A DNA stretch of 64,000 nt from positions 1-64,000 of the forward strand of contig CAZIOS010000005.1 of assembly GCA_964540905.1 (NCBI GenBank), read 5' to 3'. The notes beneath the pieces are model-generated. The model searched no databases. It worked only from the letters and a program-made list of their open reading frames with translations, and was not told where the DNA came from. Source of the stretch: VAYN01 sp964540905. Its GTDB lineage: Bacteria; Actinomycetota; Thermoleophilia; Solirubrobacterales; 70-9. This document shows, one piece after another, positions 56,336 to 63,439 of this stretch. The stretch's first letter is position 1; every line of letters begins with the position of its first letter. The position numbers and the translations under genes are program-made.

Positions 56336-57250
56336 TCAGCCCAGCCCGAAGCCGTCGAGCCCGTGGTCGCCGAAGGGCTCGTCGCGCTCCCGCACCGCTT
56401 CGCGGAAGCCGGACTCGGCGGCGCGGCGGACGAAGGCGTGGCCCTCCTCGGTGTGGCGGGCGATGCCGTCGAAGAAGGTGCCCAGGGTCTGCGACTGGGC
56501 CAGGCCCTGCGCCTGCACGGTCTGGTTGACCAGCAGCTTCATCATCACCAGCTGGTTGATCGGCAGCCGCGCCACCCGCTCCAAGAGCCGCTCGAAGCGG
56601 GCGTCGAGCTCGGCCGCCGGCGCCGCCTCGGTCGCCAGGCCCCACGCCGCCGCCTCGGCCCCGGTCAGGGAGTCGCCGGTCAGCAGCAGCCGCTTGGCCC
56701 GCATCGGGCCCAGCCGCAGCGCCCACATCGCCGTCGTCGGCGAGCCCCAGACCCGCGCCGGCGGGTAGCCGATCTTGGCGTCCTCGGCGACCACCAGCAG
56801 GTCCGAGCAGAGCGCCATGTCGGTGCCGCCGGCGACGCAGTAGCCGTGGACCTTGCAGAGCACCGGCTTCTCGGAGTGGAAGAGGCTCATGAAGCCGCGC
56901 ACGTTGCGGGCCATGAACTGGTAGTCGGTGACCGGGTCCCAGTTCGACTCCGGCGCGTGGTTGGCGGCGATCGTCGCCGGGTCCAGCGCCGAGCCCGGCG
57001 GCGCCTCGACACCGCCCAATTCGCTCATCTCGCCCTCGGCCGAGGCGACCAGGTCGTAGCCGCCGCAGAAGCCGCTCCCGTTCCCCGCCAGCGCGATCGC
57101 ATGCACCGCCGGATCGAGGTTCGCCCGCTCCACGCACTCCGCCAGCTCCGCCGGCATCCGCGCCGTAATCCCATTCCCCCGCTCCGGCCGGTCGAGCGTT
57201 ATCCGCGCGACCCGGCCGTCGACCTCGTAGGTGAGCGTCTCGAGCTTCAT
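56336..57250 (-). CDS. enoyl-CoA hydratase/isomerase family protein
   Basis: This 304-residue crotonase has the fold signature VARITLDRPERGNGI, the first oxyanion-hole region (AIALAGNGSGFCGGYDL) and the second HGYCVAGGTDMALCSDLLV. An insertion (about 70-110) sits after the first motif. In place of the hydratase Glu pair, only a partial match can be made, so hydratase activity is likely but an isomerase or hydrolase is possible. A long hairpin separates it from the thiolase gene. Confidence 0.85.
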   Translation of the reverse strand: MKLETLTYEVDGRVARITLDRPERGNGITARMPAELAECVERANLDPAVHAIALAGNGSGFCGGYDLVASAEGEMSELGGVEAPPGSALDPATIAANHAPESNWDPVTDYQFMARNVRGFMSLFHSEKPVLCKVHGYCVAGGTDMALCSDLLVVAEDAKIGYPPARVWGSPTTAMWALRLGPMRAKRLLLTGDSLTGAEAAAWGLATEAAPAAELDARFERLLERVARLPINQLVMMKLLVNQTVQAQGLAQSQTLGTFFDGIARHTEEGHAFVRRAAESGFREAVRERDEPFGDHGLDGFGLG

Positions 57251-57263
57251 CGCGCCAAACGTT

Positions 57264-57301
57264 CGATGAGTTGACCCGGCTATGACCGGGTCAACTCATC
57301 G
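57264..57301 (-). terminator. perfect 16-bp hairpin between thiolase and crotonase genes
   Basis: CGATGAGTTGACCCGG (57264-57279) and its exact complement (57286-57301) surround a 6-nt loop. It starts 6 bp past the thiolase stop and ends 13 bp before the crotonase start. No U-tract follows on the minus strand, so it may attenuate or stabilise rather than fully terminate. Confidence 0.6.
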
Positions 57302-57307
57302 ATCGCG

Positions 57308-58468
57308 TTAGTTCATCCGCTCCACGAGCATCGCCTTGCCCTGGCCCCCCGCCACGCACATGGTCTCGAGCCCGACCTGGTGGTCGTCGGTCTCCATCAC
57401 GTTGAGCAGCGTCCCCATGATCCGGGCGCCGGTCATCCCGAACGGGTGGCCGAGGGCGATCGCGCCGCCGTGGGTGTTGAGCTTGTCGATCGTGATCCCG
57501 CATTCGTCCATGATCGGGATCACCTGGGCGGCGAAGGCCTCGTTGAGCTCGACCGCGTCGACGTCGGAGATCGTCATCCCGGCCCGCTCCAGCACCTTCT
57601 TGATCGCGCCGATCGGGGCCACGCCCATCAGCTCCGGCTCGTTGCCGTAGGTGGCGGCGGTGATGATCCGGGCACGCGGGGTCAGGCCCAGCTCCTTGGC
57701 CTTGGTGTCGCTCATCAGCAGCACCGCGGCGGCGCCGTCGTTGAGTGGGCAGGAGTTGCCGGCGGTGACGCCGCCGCCGCCGAAGGCCTCCGGCAGTTCG
57801 GAGAGCTTCTCCAGGGTCGAGGAGGCGCGGGGGCCGTCGTCCTTGGCGACCTCGCTGCCGTCGGGCAGCGTCACCGGCACGATCTCGCGGTCGAAGAAGC
57901 CGTCTTCCTGCGATTTCACCGCCAGTTCCTGCGAGCGCTGGGCGAACTTGTCCATGTCGGCACGGCTGACCTCGTACTTCTTCGCCACGTTGACGGCGGT
58001 GACGCCCATGTCGATGTAGGCGTTGGGCTGGCCGTCCTTGCCCTGGAGATTTTCGTTCTGGTCGGCGGCGCCGGCGGGCTCGGTGCGCTCGTTGAAGCGG
58101 CTCACCCACTCGACCCCGGCGGCGAGGTAGACGTCGCCCTCGCCGGCCTTGATCGCGTTGCCGGCGTGGCGGATCGCGTCGAGGCTGGAGGAGCAGTAGC
58201 GGGAGACGGTGACGCCGTTGACGCTCTGCGGCAGCTTCTCCGAGAGCAACGAGACGATGCGGCCGATGTTGAAGGCCTCCAGGCCCTGCGGCATGCCGAC
58301 GCCGCAGAAGAGATCCTCGATCGAGCCGGGGTCGACCTCGGGGTTGCGCTCGAGCAGCTGGTCGACCACGTAGGCGCCCATCTCCTCCGGGCGCAGCTGG
58401 GCGAGCGAGCCCTTGAAGGCACGGCCGATCGGCGTGCGGATGGTGTCGACGATGACTGCTTCGGGCAT
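57308..58468 (-). CDS. thiolase (acetyl-CoA C-acyltransferase)
   Basis: This 386-residue thiolase is of the degradative FadA type. The nucleophile is Cys92 (SRYCSSSLDAIRHAG). The second-half motifs are VELNEAFAAQ, the GGAIALGHPFGMTGAR with catalytic His, and CVAGGQGKAM with the second Cys. It cleaves 3-ketoacyl-CoA at the end of each beta-oxidation cycle, which fits the downstream crotonase and thioesterase and the partial acyl-CoA dehydrogenase at the other end of the window. Length is typical. Confidence 0.95.
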   Translation of the reverse strand: MPEAVIVDTIRTPIGRAFKGSLAQLRPEEMGAYVVDQLLERNPEVDPGSIEDLFCGVGMPQGLEAFNIGRIVSLLSEKLPQSVNGVTVSRYCSSSLDAIRHAGNAIKAGEGDVYLAAGVEWVSRFNERTEPAGAADQNENLQGKDGQPNAYIDMGVTAVNVAKKYEVSRADMDKFAQRSQELAVKSQEDGFFDREIVPVTLPDGSEVAKDDGPRASSTLEKLSELPEAFGGGGVTAGNSCPLNDGAAAVLLMSDTKAKELGLTPRARIITAATYGNEPELMGVAPIGAIKKVLERAGMTISDVDAVELNEAFAAQVIPIMDECGITIDKLNTHGGAIALGHPFGMTGARIMGTLLNVMETDDHQVGLETMCVAGGQGKAMLVERMN

Positions 58469-58659
58469 GCGTGGTCTCCTTAAGGGCTGGGTAGCTACTG
58501 AAGTGCGCGCCGCAGGGTAGTTGACCGGACTTGCGGGCGTTTTGTGCGAAAAAGCACGTTATCTTCTCGTCGCGTCCCCGGGCTGCGTTACATTCGCCTC
58601 AATCCACCTCGCGTCCAACGTGAGTTTTGCCGCCAGCGGCAACGAAAGGAGGGCCCGCC

Positions 58660-58809
58660 ATGCCGGAGGGCTACTGCGTCAAAGAGCGCAAGAAGGTTGA
58701 GATCAAGGACGCCAAACAGGTGACCATGAAAAATGGTCGCCCGGCGATCCAGGGCACCTGCCCCGATTGCGGGACCAAAATCTTCAAGATCGGGAAACTC
58801 GAGGCATAG
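58660..58809 (+). CDS. small zinc-ribbon-like protein (DUF5679 type)
   Basis: This 49-residue-class small protein (48 residues plus stop by the ATG at 58660) is preceded by AAAGGAGGG at good spacing. It has EGYCVKERKKVEI at the start, KQVTMKNGRPAIQGTCPDCGTKIFKIGK at the end, so one Cys near the start and a CPDCG knuckle. This pattern matches the DUF5679 proteins found widely in Actinobacteria and Chloroflexi. Function is unknown; nucleic acid or protein binding is a guess from the ribbon. It stands alone upstream of the sigma operon. Confidence 0.82.
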   Translation: MPEGYCVKERKKVEIKDAKQVTMKNGRPAIQGTCPDCGTKIFKIGKLEA

Positions 58810-58852
58810 CGAGCTTGAACCCGGGCTGCGTCCGTCCCGTAGAACGAGGCGG

Positions 58853-59362
58853 ATGCAGTCCGGGGCCTTGAAACACGAACGCGACGTACGCGAGGCCTAC
58901 GCCGCGCACTCGGGCGAGCTGTTCGGGTTCGCCGTCCGCTCGCTCGGCGACGCCGGCCTCGCCGAAGAGGCGGTGCAGGAGACCTTCCTCCGCGCCTGGC
59001 GCGCCGGCGACCGCTTCGACCCGCAGATCGGCTCGCTGCGGACCTGGCTGTTCGCGATCCTGCGCAACGTCGTCATCGACCTCGGCCGCGCTCGCGCCGT
59101 CCGTCCCGGCGTCGCCGAGGGCGGCATCGAGCCCAGCGTCGAACCGCTGGAGCAGGCGCTGTTGGCCTGGCAGGTCGAGGAGGCGATGCGACGGATCGGC
59201 GAGGACCATCGCCACGTCCTGGTCGAGACCCACTACCGCGGCCGTCCCTACGCCGAGGTCGCGGCCGAGCTCGGGGTGCCGGAGGGAACCGTGAAGAGCC
59301 GCGTCTACTACGGGCTGCGGGCGCTGCGGGTCGTGCTCGAGGAGCTCGGCTATGAAGGCTGA
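58853..59362 (+). CDS. ECF-type RNA polymerase sigma factor
   Basis: This 169-residue sigma-70 factor has region 2 (VREAYAAHSGELFGFAVRSLGDAGLAEEAVQETFLRAWRAGDRFDP, RTWLFAILRNVVIDLGRAR) and region 4 (VLVETHYRGRPYAEVAAELGVPEGTVKSRVYYGLRALR) without regions 1 and 3. The ATG at 58853 follows GAGGCGG closely; a longer frame upstream has no signal. It overlaps the anti-sigma gene by 11 nt. Most such sigma factors direct their own operon, here including two exported lipoproteins. Confidence 0.93.
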   Translation: MQSGALKHERDVREAYAAHSGELFGFAVRSLGDAGLAEEAVQETFLRAWRAGDRFDPQIGSLRTWLFAILRNVVIDLGRARAVRPGVAEGGIEPSVEPLEQALLAWQVEEAMRRIGEDHRHVLVETHYRGRPYAEVAAELGVPEGTVKSRVYYGLRALRVVLEELGYEG

Positions 59363-60065
59363 GCGCCCGGCCGAGAGCTGCCGCGAGTGGCGCTCGGCGC
59401 TGGGCGCCCACGCGCTCGGCGACCTGCCCGCCGCCGAGCGGGCGGGGCTGGAGGCGCACCTCGAGGGCTGCCCCGGCTGCCGCGCCGAGGCGGAATCGCT
59501 GGCGACGATCGGCGGCCTGCTGCCGCTGGCCGACCCGGCCCGCTTCGAGAGCCCGGCGCCGCGGCCCTCGCCGCGGCTGGGCGAGCGGATCGCCGCCTCG
59601 ATCGGCGGCGAGCGCCGGGCCGGCCGCCGGCGGCGCTGGCGGCTCGGCTTCGGGCTGGCGACGGCGGCGGCGGCCGTGGCGGCGCTGCTGGCGATCTTCG
59701 TCCTGCCCGGCGGCGGTGGCGGCGGGCCCGCGCAGCACGTCCAGTTCGCCGCCCTGCCAGCCGGGGTCAAGATCGACGCGACGCTGGAACCGCACGCCTA
59801 CGGCACCGAGATCCGGATGTACGTGAGCGGGGTCCGCTCCGGCACCCTCTGCCGCGTCTTCCTGCGCGGCCCGCACGGGGTGCGGGTGCCGGCCGGGACC
59901 TTCCGCTACCGCTGGGGGGACGACTCGACCGCGGTGCTGAGCTCGGCGCTCGACCTCTCCCGTACCCGCGCGATCGGCGTCCAGGCCGGCAACCGAACCT
60001 TCATCGCCCCGGTCGACGCGACCGGGGCCACCGCATACAACCAAGACGAGGGAGACACGACGTGA
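59352..60065 (+). CDS. zinc-finger anti-sigma factor with extracellular domain
   Basis: This 237-residue protein has an N-terminal ZAS domain with His36-x3-Cys40-x2-Cys43, a basic stretch and one transmembrane helix (about 98-118), then a 115-residue outside domain (RskA-like; ALPAGVKIDATLEPHAYGTEIRMYV, RTFIAPVDAT). It would sequester the ECF sigma factor at the membrane and release it after proteolysis or oxidation of the cysteines. Translation is coupled to the sigma gene (11-nt overlap) and to the lipoprotein gene (GTGA overlap). Confidence 0.9.
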   Translation: MKAERPAESCREWRSALGAHALGDLPAAERAGLEAHLEGCPGCRAEAESLATIGGLLPLADPARFESPAPRPSPRLGERIAASIGGERRAGRRRRWRLGFGLATAAAAVAALLAIFVLPGGGGGGPAQHVQFAALPAGVKIDATLEPHAYGTEIRMYVSGVRSGTLCRVFLRGPHGVRVPAGTFRYRWGDDSTAVLSSALDLSRTRAIGVQAGNRTFIAPVDATGATAYNQDEGDTT

Positions 60066-60610
60066 ACAGGACCACTTACGCATTCGCGCTGCTGGCGATT
60101 GCCGCGGCGCTGGCGATCGCCGGCTGCGGCAGCAGCAGCGAAACCAGCAGCAGCAGCAGCAGCTCGGGCGGCGCCTACGGTGGCGGAGGTGGCGAAGAAA
60201 AGACCACGTCCACCCCGGCCGAAGCGCCGTCCTCGACCCCCGTGGCGGCAATCTCGGTCGGCACCGCCGCGAACGTCGGCCAGGTGCTGGTCGACTCCAA
60301 GGGGATGACGCTCTACTACTTCCAGAAAGACCAGAAAGGCAGCGGGAAATCGAAGTGCTCGGGCGCCTGCGCGAGCGCCTGGCCACCGCTGACCAGCGGC
60401 GGCCCGGCAAAAGCGATGGGTGGCGTTCAGACGTCGATGCTGGGCACGATCGAACGCAGCGACGGGACCACCCAGGTGACCTACGCCGGCTGGCCGCTCT
60501 ACACCTTCGTGGAGGACAAGAAGCCGGGTGAAGACAACGGCACCGACAGCAAGGCCTTCGGGGCCTCCTGGTACCCGCTGCACCCGAACGGCCAAAAGGC
60601 CGGGCACTGA
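60062..60610 (+). CDS. lipoprotein with Lipoprotein_15 repeats, copy 1
   Basis: This 182-residue secreted lipoprotein has a signal peptide with a lipobox ending IAGC, Cys22 as the lipid-anchor residue, a Ser/Gly/Glu/Thr-rich spacer (about 23-60), and then two repeats of the type seen in Lipoprotein_15 (PF03640): KGMTLYYFQKDQKG...CSGACASAWPPL and YAGWPLYTFVEDKKPGEDNG. The GTG start at 60062 overlaps the anti-sigma stop and is preceded by GAGGGAG. Function of the family is unknown; electron transfer or metal binding has been speculated. Confidence 0.9.
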   Translation: MNRTTYAFALLAIAAALAIAGCGSSSETSSSSSSSGGAYGGGGGEEKTTSTPAEAPSSTPVAAISVGTAANVGQVLVDSKGMTLYYFQKDQKGSGKSKCSGACASAWPPLTSGGPAKAMGGVQTSMLGTIERSDGTTQVTYAGWPLYTFVEDKKPGEDNGTDSKAFGASWYPLHPNGQKAGH

Positions 60611-60661
60611 GCGCTCTGCGATAGAAGTTCGAGGACGACGACCAATCCAGGAGGAGCACAC

Positions 60662-61207
60662 GTGACCAGGACCACCTGCGCGTTCGTGCTGCTGGCGATT
60701 GCCGCGGCGCTGGCGATCGCCGGCTGCGGCGGCAGCAGCGAAAGCAGCGGCAGCGGCTCCGGCGGCCTCTACGGCAACGGCGGCAAGACCGGCGGCGAAA
60801 AGACGGCCTCCAGCACCGGCGGCGAAACCACCACCGGCGGCACCGCGGTCGTACTGACGGTCGCCAAGGCCGGCGACGCGGGACCGGTCCTGGTCGACCC
60901 GGAAGGCTTCACGCTCTACGACTTCCACAAGGACAAGGGCACGACCTCGTCCTGCTACGGCGCCTGCGCCAAGGTCTGGCCGCCGCTGATCACCGAAGGA
61001 GCGCCGCTGACCGGCGAAGGGGCGATGGCCTCCAAGCTGGGCACGACCAAGCGCAAAGACGGCACCACCCAGGTCACCTACGCCGGCCACCCGCTCTACA
61101 CCTACGTCGCCGACAAGAAGCCGGGCGAAGCCAACGGCAACGACTTCTCCTCGTTCGGGGCGCAGTGGTATGCGCTGCATGCGAACGGGGAAGAGGCGGG
61201 GAGTTAG
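60662..61207 (+). CDS. lipoprotein with Lipoprotein_15 repeats, copy 2
   Basis: This 181-residue paralogue of the preceding gene has an almost identical signal peptide (Cys22 lipobox), a Gly/Ser/Thr spacer, and the same two repeats (EGFTLYDFHKDKGTT...CYGACAKVWPPL and YAGHPLYTYVADKKPGEANG). The GTG start is preceded by AGGAGG 6 nt upstream. The 51-bp gap to copy 1 has no terminator. Tandem duplication followed by moderate divergence, with replaced spacer, is visible. Confidence 0.9.
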   Translation: MTRTTCAFVLLAIAAALAIAGCGGSSESSGSGSGGLYGNGGKTGGEKTASSTGGETTTGGTAVVLTVAKAGDAGPVLVDPEGFTLYDFHKDKGTTSSCYGACAKVWPPLITEGAPLTGEGAMASKLGTTKRKDGTTQVTYAGHPLYTYVADKKPGEANGNDFSSFGAQWYALHANGEEAGS

Positions 61208-61231
61208 CCAGGAGGGATGTCCCGAAGGTCC

Positions 61232-61289
61232 GAGCTTCTGTGACAGTGCGTTCGTCTTTTGTCCTGCTGAGTCGGACCATGGGCGAACG
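61232..61289. repeat. 58-nt hairpin repeat, copy 2
   Basis: It matches 452-509 with four mismatches. The outer stem GTTCGTC/GGCGAAC is kept, with one G-T wobble. It lies between the convergent ends of the lipoprotein and PlsC genes. Confidence 0.7.
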
Positions 61290-61324
61290 CTCGCCGATCC
61301 GGAGCAGCATCCGTCAGCGCGGGC

Positions 61325-61927
61325 CTATCGCTTCCGATACGAAATCGTCGGCGGCACGAACTCGCGGATCTCGGCGAGCAGCCGGGCCGAGAGCTCGCCC
61401 GGGTCCTCGTCGGGCCGCGCCTGGCCGCCGGCCGGATCGAAGAAGCGGACCTTGATGCGGGGGCGGCGGGGGAAGCCGGTGAGGTCGGAGGTGCCCTCGA
61501 TCGCGACCAGGGTCAGGTGCGCCTGCGGCACCTCCAGCGCCAGCCGGCCGAGGCCGCTGCGGGCCCGCAGCACCTTGCCGCGCGAACGCGTGCCTTCGGG
61601 GAAGACGCCGATGCAGGCCCCCTGCCGCAGCGCCTCGATCGCCCGCGCCAGCGCCTGGGCGTCGCCGGCGCCGCGTTCGATCGGGATCTGCCCCATGCCG
61701 TTGAGGATCGGCGCCAGGCCGCGCACCTTCCAGAGGTCGGATTTGGCCAGGGCGCGGATCTGGCGCCGCCTGATCGCGGCGATGCCGACCATCACCGGGT
61801 CCCAGTGGCTGTCGTGGTTGCCGACGACTAGGACCGGCCCGCTCGCCGGCAGCGACTCGAGGCCCTCGACCCGCAGCCGCCCCCAGAGGGAGACCGGCCG
61901 GTTTACGGCCATCGCGACGCGGTACAT
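61325..61927 (-). CDS. 1-acylglycerol-3-phosphate acyltransferase (PlsC-like)
   Basis: This protein of about 200 residues has the acyltransferase motifs NHDSHWDPV (HX4D), GQIPIERGAG, and FPEGTRSRG, and transfers an acyl chain to lysophosphatidic acid or another lipid. Three starts are possible: ATG 61927, GTG 61945, and GTG 61993. The CRP-like site at 61979-61994 overlaps the last one, which favours a downstream start; ATG 61927 begins at MYRVAMAV just before the core. The family is membrane-associated. It converges on the lipoprotein gene. Confidence 0.86.
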   Translation of the reverse strand: MYRVAMAVNRPVSLWGRLRVEGLESLPASGPVLVVGNHDSHWDPVMVGIAAIRRRQIRALAKSDLWKVRGLAPILNGMGQIPIERGAGDAQALARAIEALRQGACIGVFPEGTRSRGKVLRARSGLGRLALEVPQAHLTLVAIEGTSDLTGFPRRPRIKVRFFDPAGGQARPDEDPGELSARLLAEIREFVPPTISYRKR

Positions 61928-61978
61928 GGGGCTGGGCTCGTTCACCGGCCCGTGAGTTCTACTCGAATCCGTGCAGCG

Positions 61979-61994
61979 TGTGATCAAACTCACT
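61979..61994. promoter_or_regulatory. CRP-like binding site
   Basis: TGTGATCAAACTCACT matches the CRP family consensus TGTGA-N6-TCACA with one mismatch in the second half-site. It lies in the gap between divergent plsC and PAS genes, 52 bp from the plsC ATG and about 95 bp from the PAS start. Confidence 0.55.
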
Positions 61995-62088
61995 CATCGC
62001 GGGCGCCCCGGCAGAGAGGCTGGAGTATCTGGCTTTTCTGCAGGGCAACCCCGGCTAATGCCCATCACTTCACATCCGACGAACTAAA

Positions 62089-62511
62089 GTGTCATTTGTG
62101 ACGCAGAGGCCCCTCGAGCTGATCCTGGCCCGCAACCTGATGTCGGCGCTCTCGACCCCTGCCTTCCTGGTCGACGAGGGCGGCATGCTCGTCTTCTACA
62201 ACGAAGCCGCCGGGATGATGTTGGGAAAGCGTTTCGAGGAGCTCGGCACGGTCGGGCCACAGGAGTGGGGCGCGCTGTTCGGCCCCTTCGGCGAGGACGG
62301 CACACCGATCCCCTACGACGAGCTGCCGCTGGTCTCGGCGGTGCGCGACGGCCGCCCCGCGCACGGCGCCTACGAGATCCACTCGACCGACGGCGCCAGC
62401 CACGCGGTCGAGGTCTCGGCCTTCCCGATCCTCACCGCGCACGGCTCCCAGGGCGGGATCGCGATCGCCTGGCCGACGGCGATGAACGGCAACGGGGCGC
62501 GCTCGGCATGA
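62089..62511 (+). CDS. PAS-domain protein
   Basis: This 140-residue protein is a single PAS domain (about 20-130: LMSALSTPAFLVDEGGMLVFYNEAAGMMLGKRFEELG, then GRPAHGAYEIHSTDGASHAVEVSAFPI) with no output domain. It resembles small PAS sensors that act through a partner. The GTG at 62089 was used; another GTG three codons on is possible. A small GTCA-N4-TGAC dyad overlaps the start. Its stop overlaps the MBL-fold gene start (ATGA), so the two are coupled. Confidence 0.8.
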   Translation: MSFVTQRPLELILARNLMSALSTPAFLVDEGGMLVFYNEAAGMMLGKRFEELGTVGPQEWGALFGPFGEDGTPIPYDELPLVSAVRDGRPAHGAYEIHSTDGASHAVEVSAFPILTAHGSQGGIAIAWPTAMNGNGARSA

Positions 62512-63389
62512 GGGCCAAGCTCTGGGGAACGCGCGGCTCGATCCCTGCGCCGGGGCCGGAGACGATCCGCTACGGCGGCAACACCTCCTGCGTCGGCGTC
62601 ACCCTCTCCGACGGCTCGATGCTGGCGCTCGACGGCGGCACCGGCATCCGCAGCCTCGGCCTGGCGCTGGCGGCGAAGCCGACCCGGCTCCACATCCTCC
62701 TCACCCACCTCCACCTCGACCACATCCAGGGCCTCGTCTTCTTCGCCCCCGCCTTCCGGCCGCAGACCGAGATCGTGATCTGGGGCCCGGCCTCGCCGGA
62801 GGCCTCGCTGCGGGACCGCATCGCCCGCTACATCTCCGCCCCGCTCTCACCGGTCGAGGTCCGCGAGCTGCCCTGCGACGTCTCCTTCCGCCACTGCCCG
62901 GAGACCGAGTGGGAGATCGGCTCGGCGCGGATCCGCGCCGCCTCGGTCTCCCACCGCGGGCCGACGCTCGGCTACCGGATCGACGACGGTGACTCCTCGC
63001 TGACCTACATCCCCGACCACGAGCCGGCGCTCGGCGCCGACCTCGAGGCGCTCGACGAGGACTGGATCTCCGGCTTCGCCCTCGCCGAGGACACCTCGCT
63101 GCTGATCCACGACGGCCAGTACGCCGACTCCGAGTACCCGGAGCACGTCGGCTGGGGCCACTCGGCCCTCAGCCACTCGCTCTCCTTCGCCCGCCGCACC
63201 GGCGCCGAGCGCACCGTGCTCTTCCACCACGACCCAATGCACAGCGACGACTTCCTCGACGGGCTCGAGCGGGAGGCGCAGCGCGGCTGGGCCCAGATGG
63301 GCGGCGCCGAGGGCGCGGTCGAGCTCGGTGCCGAGCGGGCCGAGTACGAGCTGCCGGTGCGAGCGCCGAGCCCGGCCGCCACGGCCTGA
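62508..63389 (+). CDS. MBL-fold metallo-hydrolase
   Basis: This 293-residue metallo-beta-lactamase-fold protein has the metal-binding HLHLDHIQG (HxHxDH), ASVSHRGPTLGYRI, IHDGQYADSEYPEHVGWGHS, and LFHHDPMHSDD with further His/Asp ligands. The start WGTRGSIPAPGPETIRYGGNTSC matches RNase Z/PhnP-like cyclic-phosphodiesterase or related groups; PhnP- or cNMP-phosphodiesterase-like activity is possible. The coupling with a PAS protein suggests signal-controlled hydrolysis of a small phosphodiester. Specificity is not certain. Confidence 0.87.
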   Translation: MRAKLWGTRGSIPAPGPETIRYGGNTSCVGVTLSDGSMLALDGGTGIRSLGLALAAKPTRLHILLTHLHLDHIQGLVFFAPAFRPQTEIVIWGPASPEASLRDRIARYISAPLSPVEVRELPCDVSFRHCPETEWEIGSARIRAASVSHRGPTLGYRIDDGDSSLTYIPDHEPALGADLEALDEDWISGFALAEDTSLLIHDGQYADSEYPEHVGWGHSALSHSLSFARRTGAERTVLFHHDPMHSDDFLDGLEREAQRGWAQMGGAEGAVELGAERAEYELPVRAPSPAATA

Positions 63390-63393
63390 GCGT

Positions 63394-63439
63394 TACCCTG
63401 CCGGGAGTGGCCCGGCTCTCGACTTCGGCCAGCAAATGA
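63394..63439 (+). promoter_or_regulatory. candidate leader with a 10-codon upstream frame before the HD gene
   Basis: TACCCT (63394-63399) is followed after 7 nt by GTG (63407), which opens a frame of 10 codons ending in TGA at 63437-63439. That stop overlaps the ATG of the HD gene at 63436 (ATGA). A leaderless, translationally coupled leader peptide is a possible reading. Confidence 0.3.

Noticed and set aside
58544..58557. GTGC-N6-GCAC dyad as a second CRP-family site
   Set aside because: The half-sites deviate from TGTGA/TCACA at the key positions and the distance to any promoter is undefined; too weak to list.
58733..58852. N-terminal extension of the ECF sigma factor
   Set aside because: It overlaps the DUF5679 gene in another frame, is basic low-complexity and lacks a start signal; ATG 58853 fits the family length.
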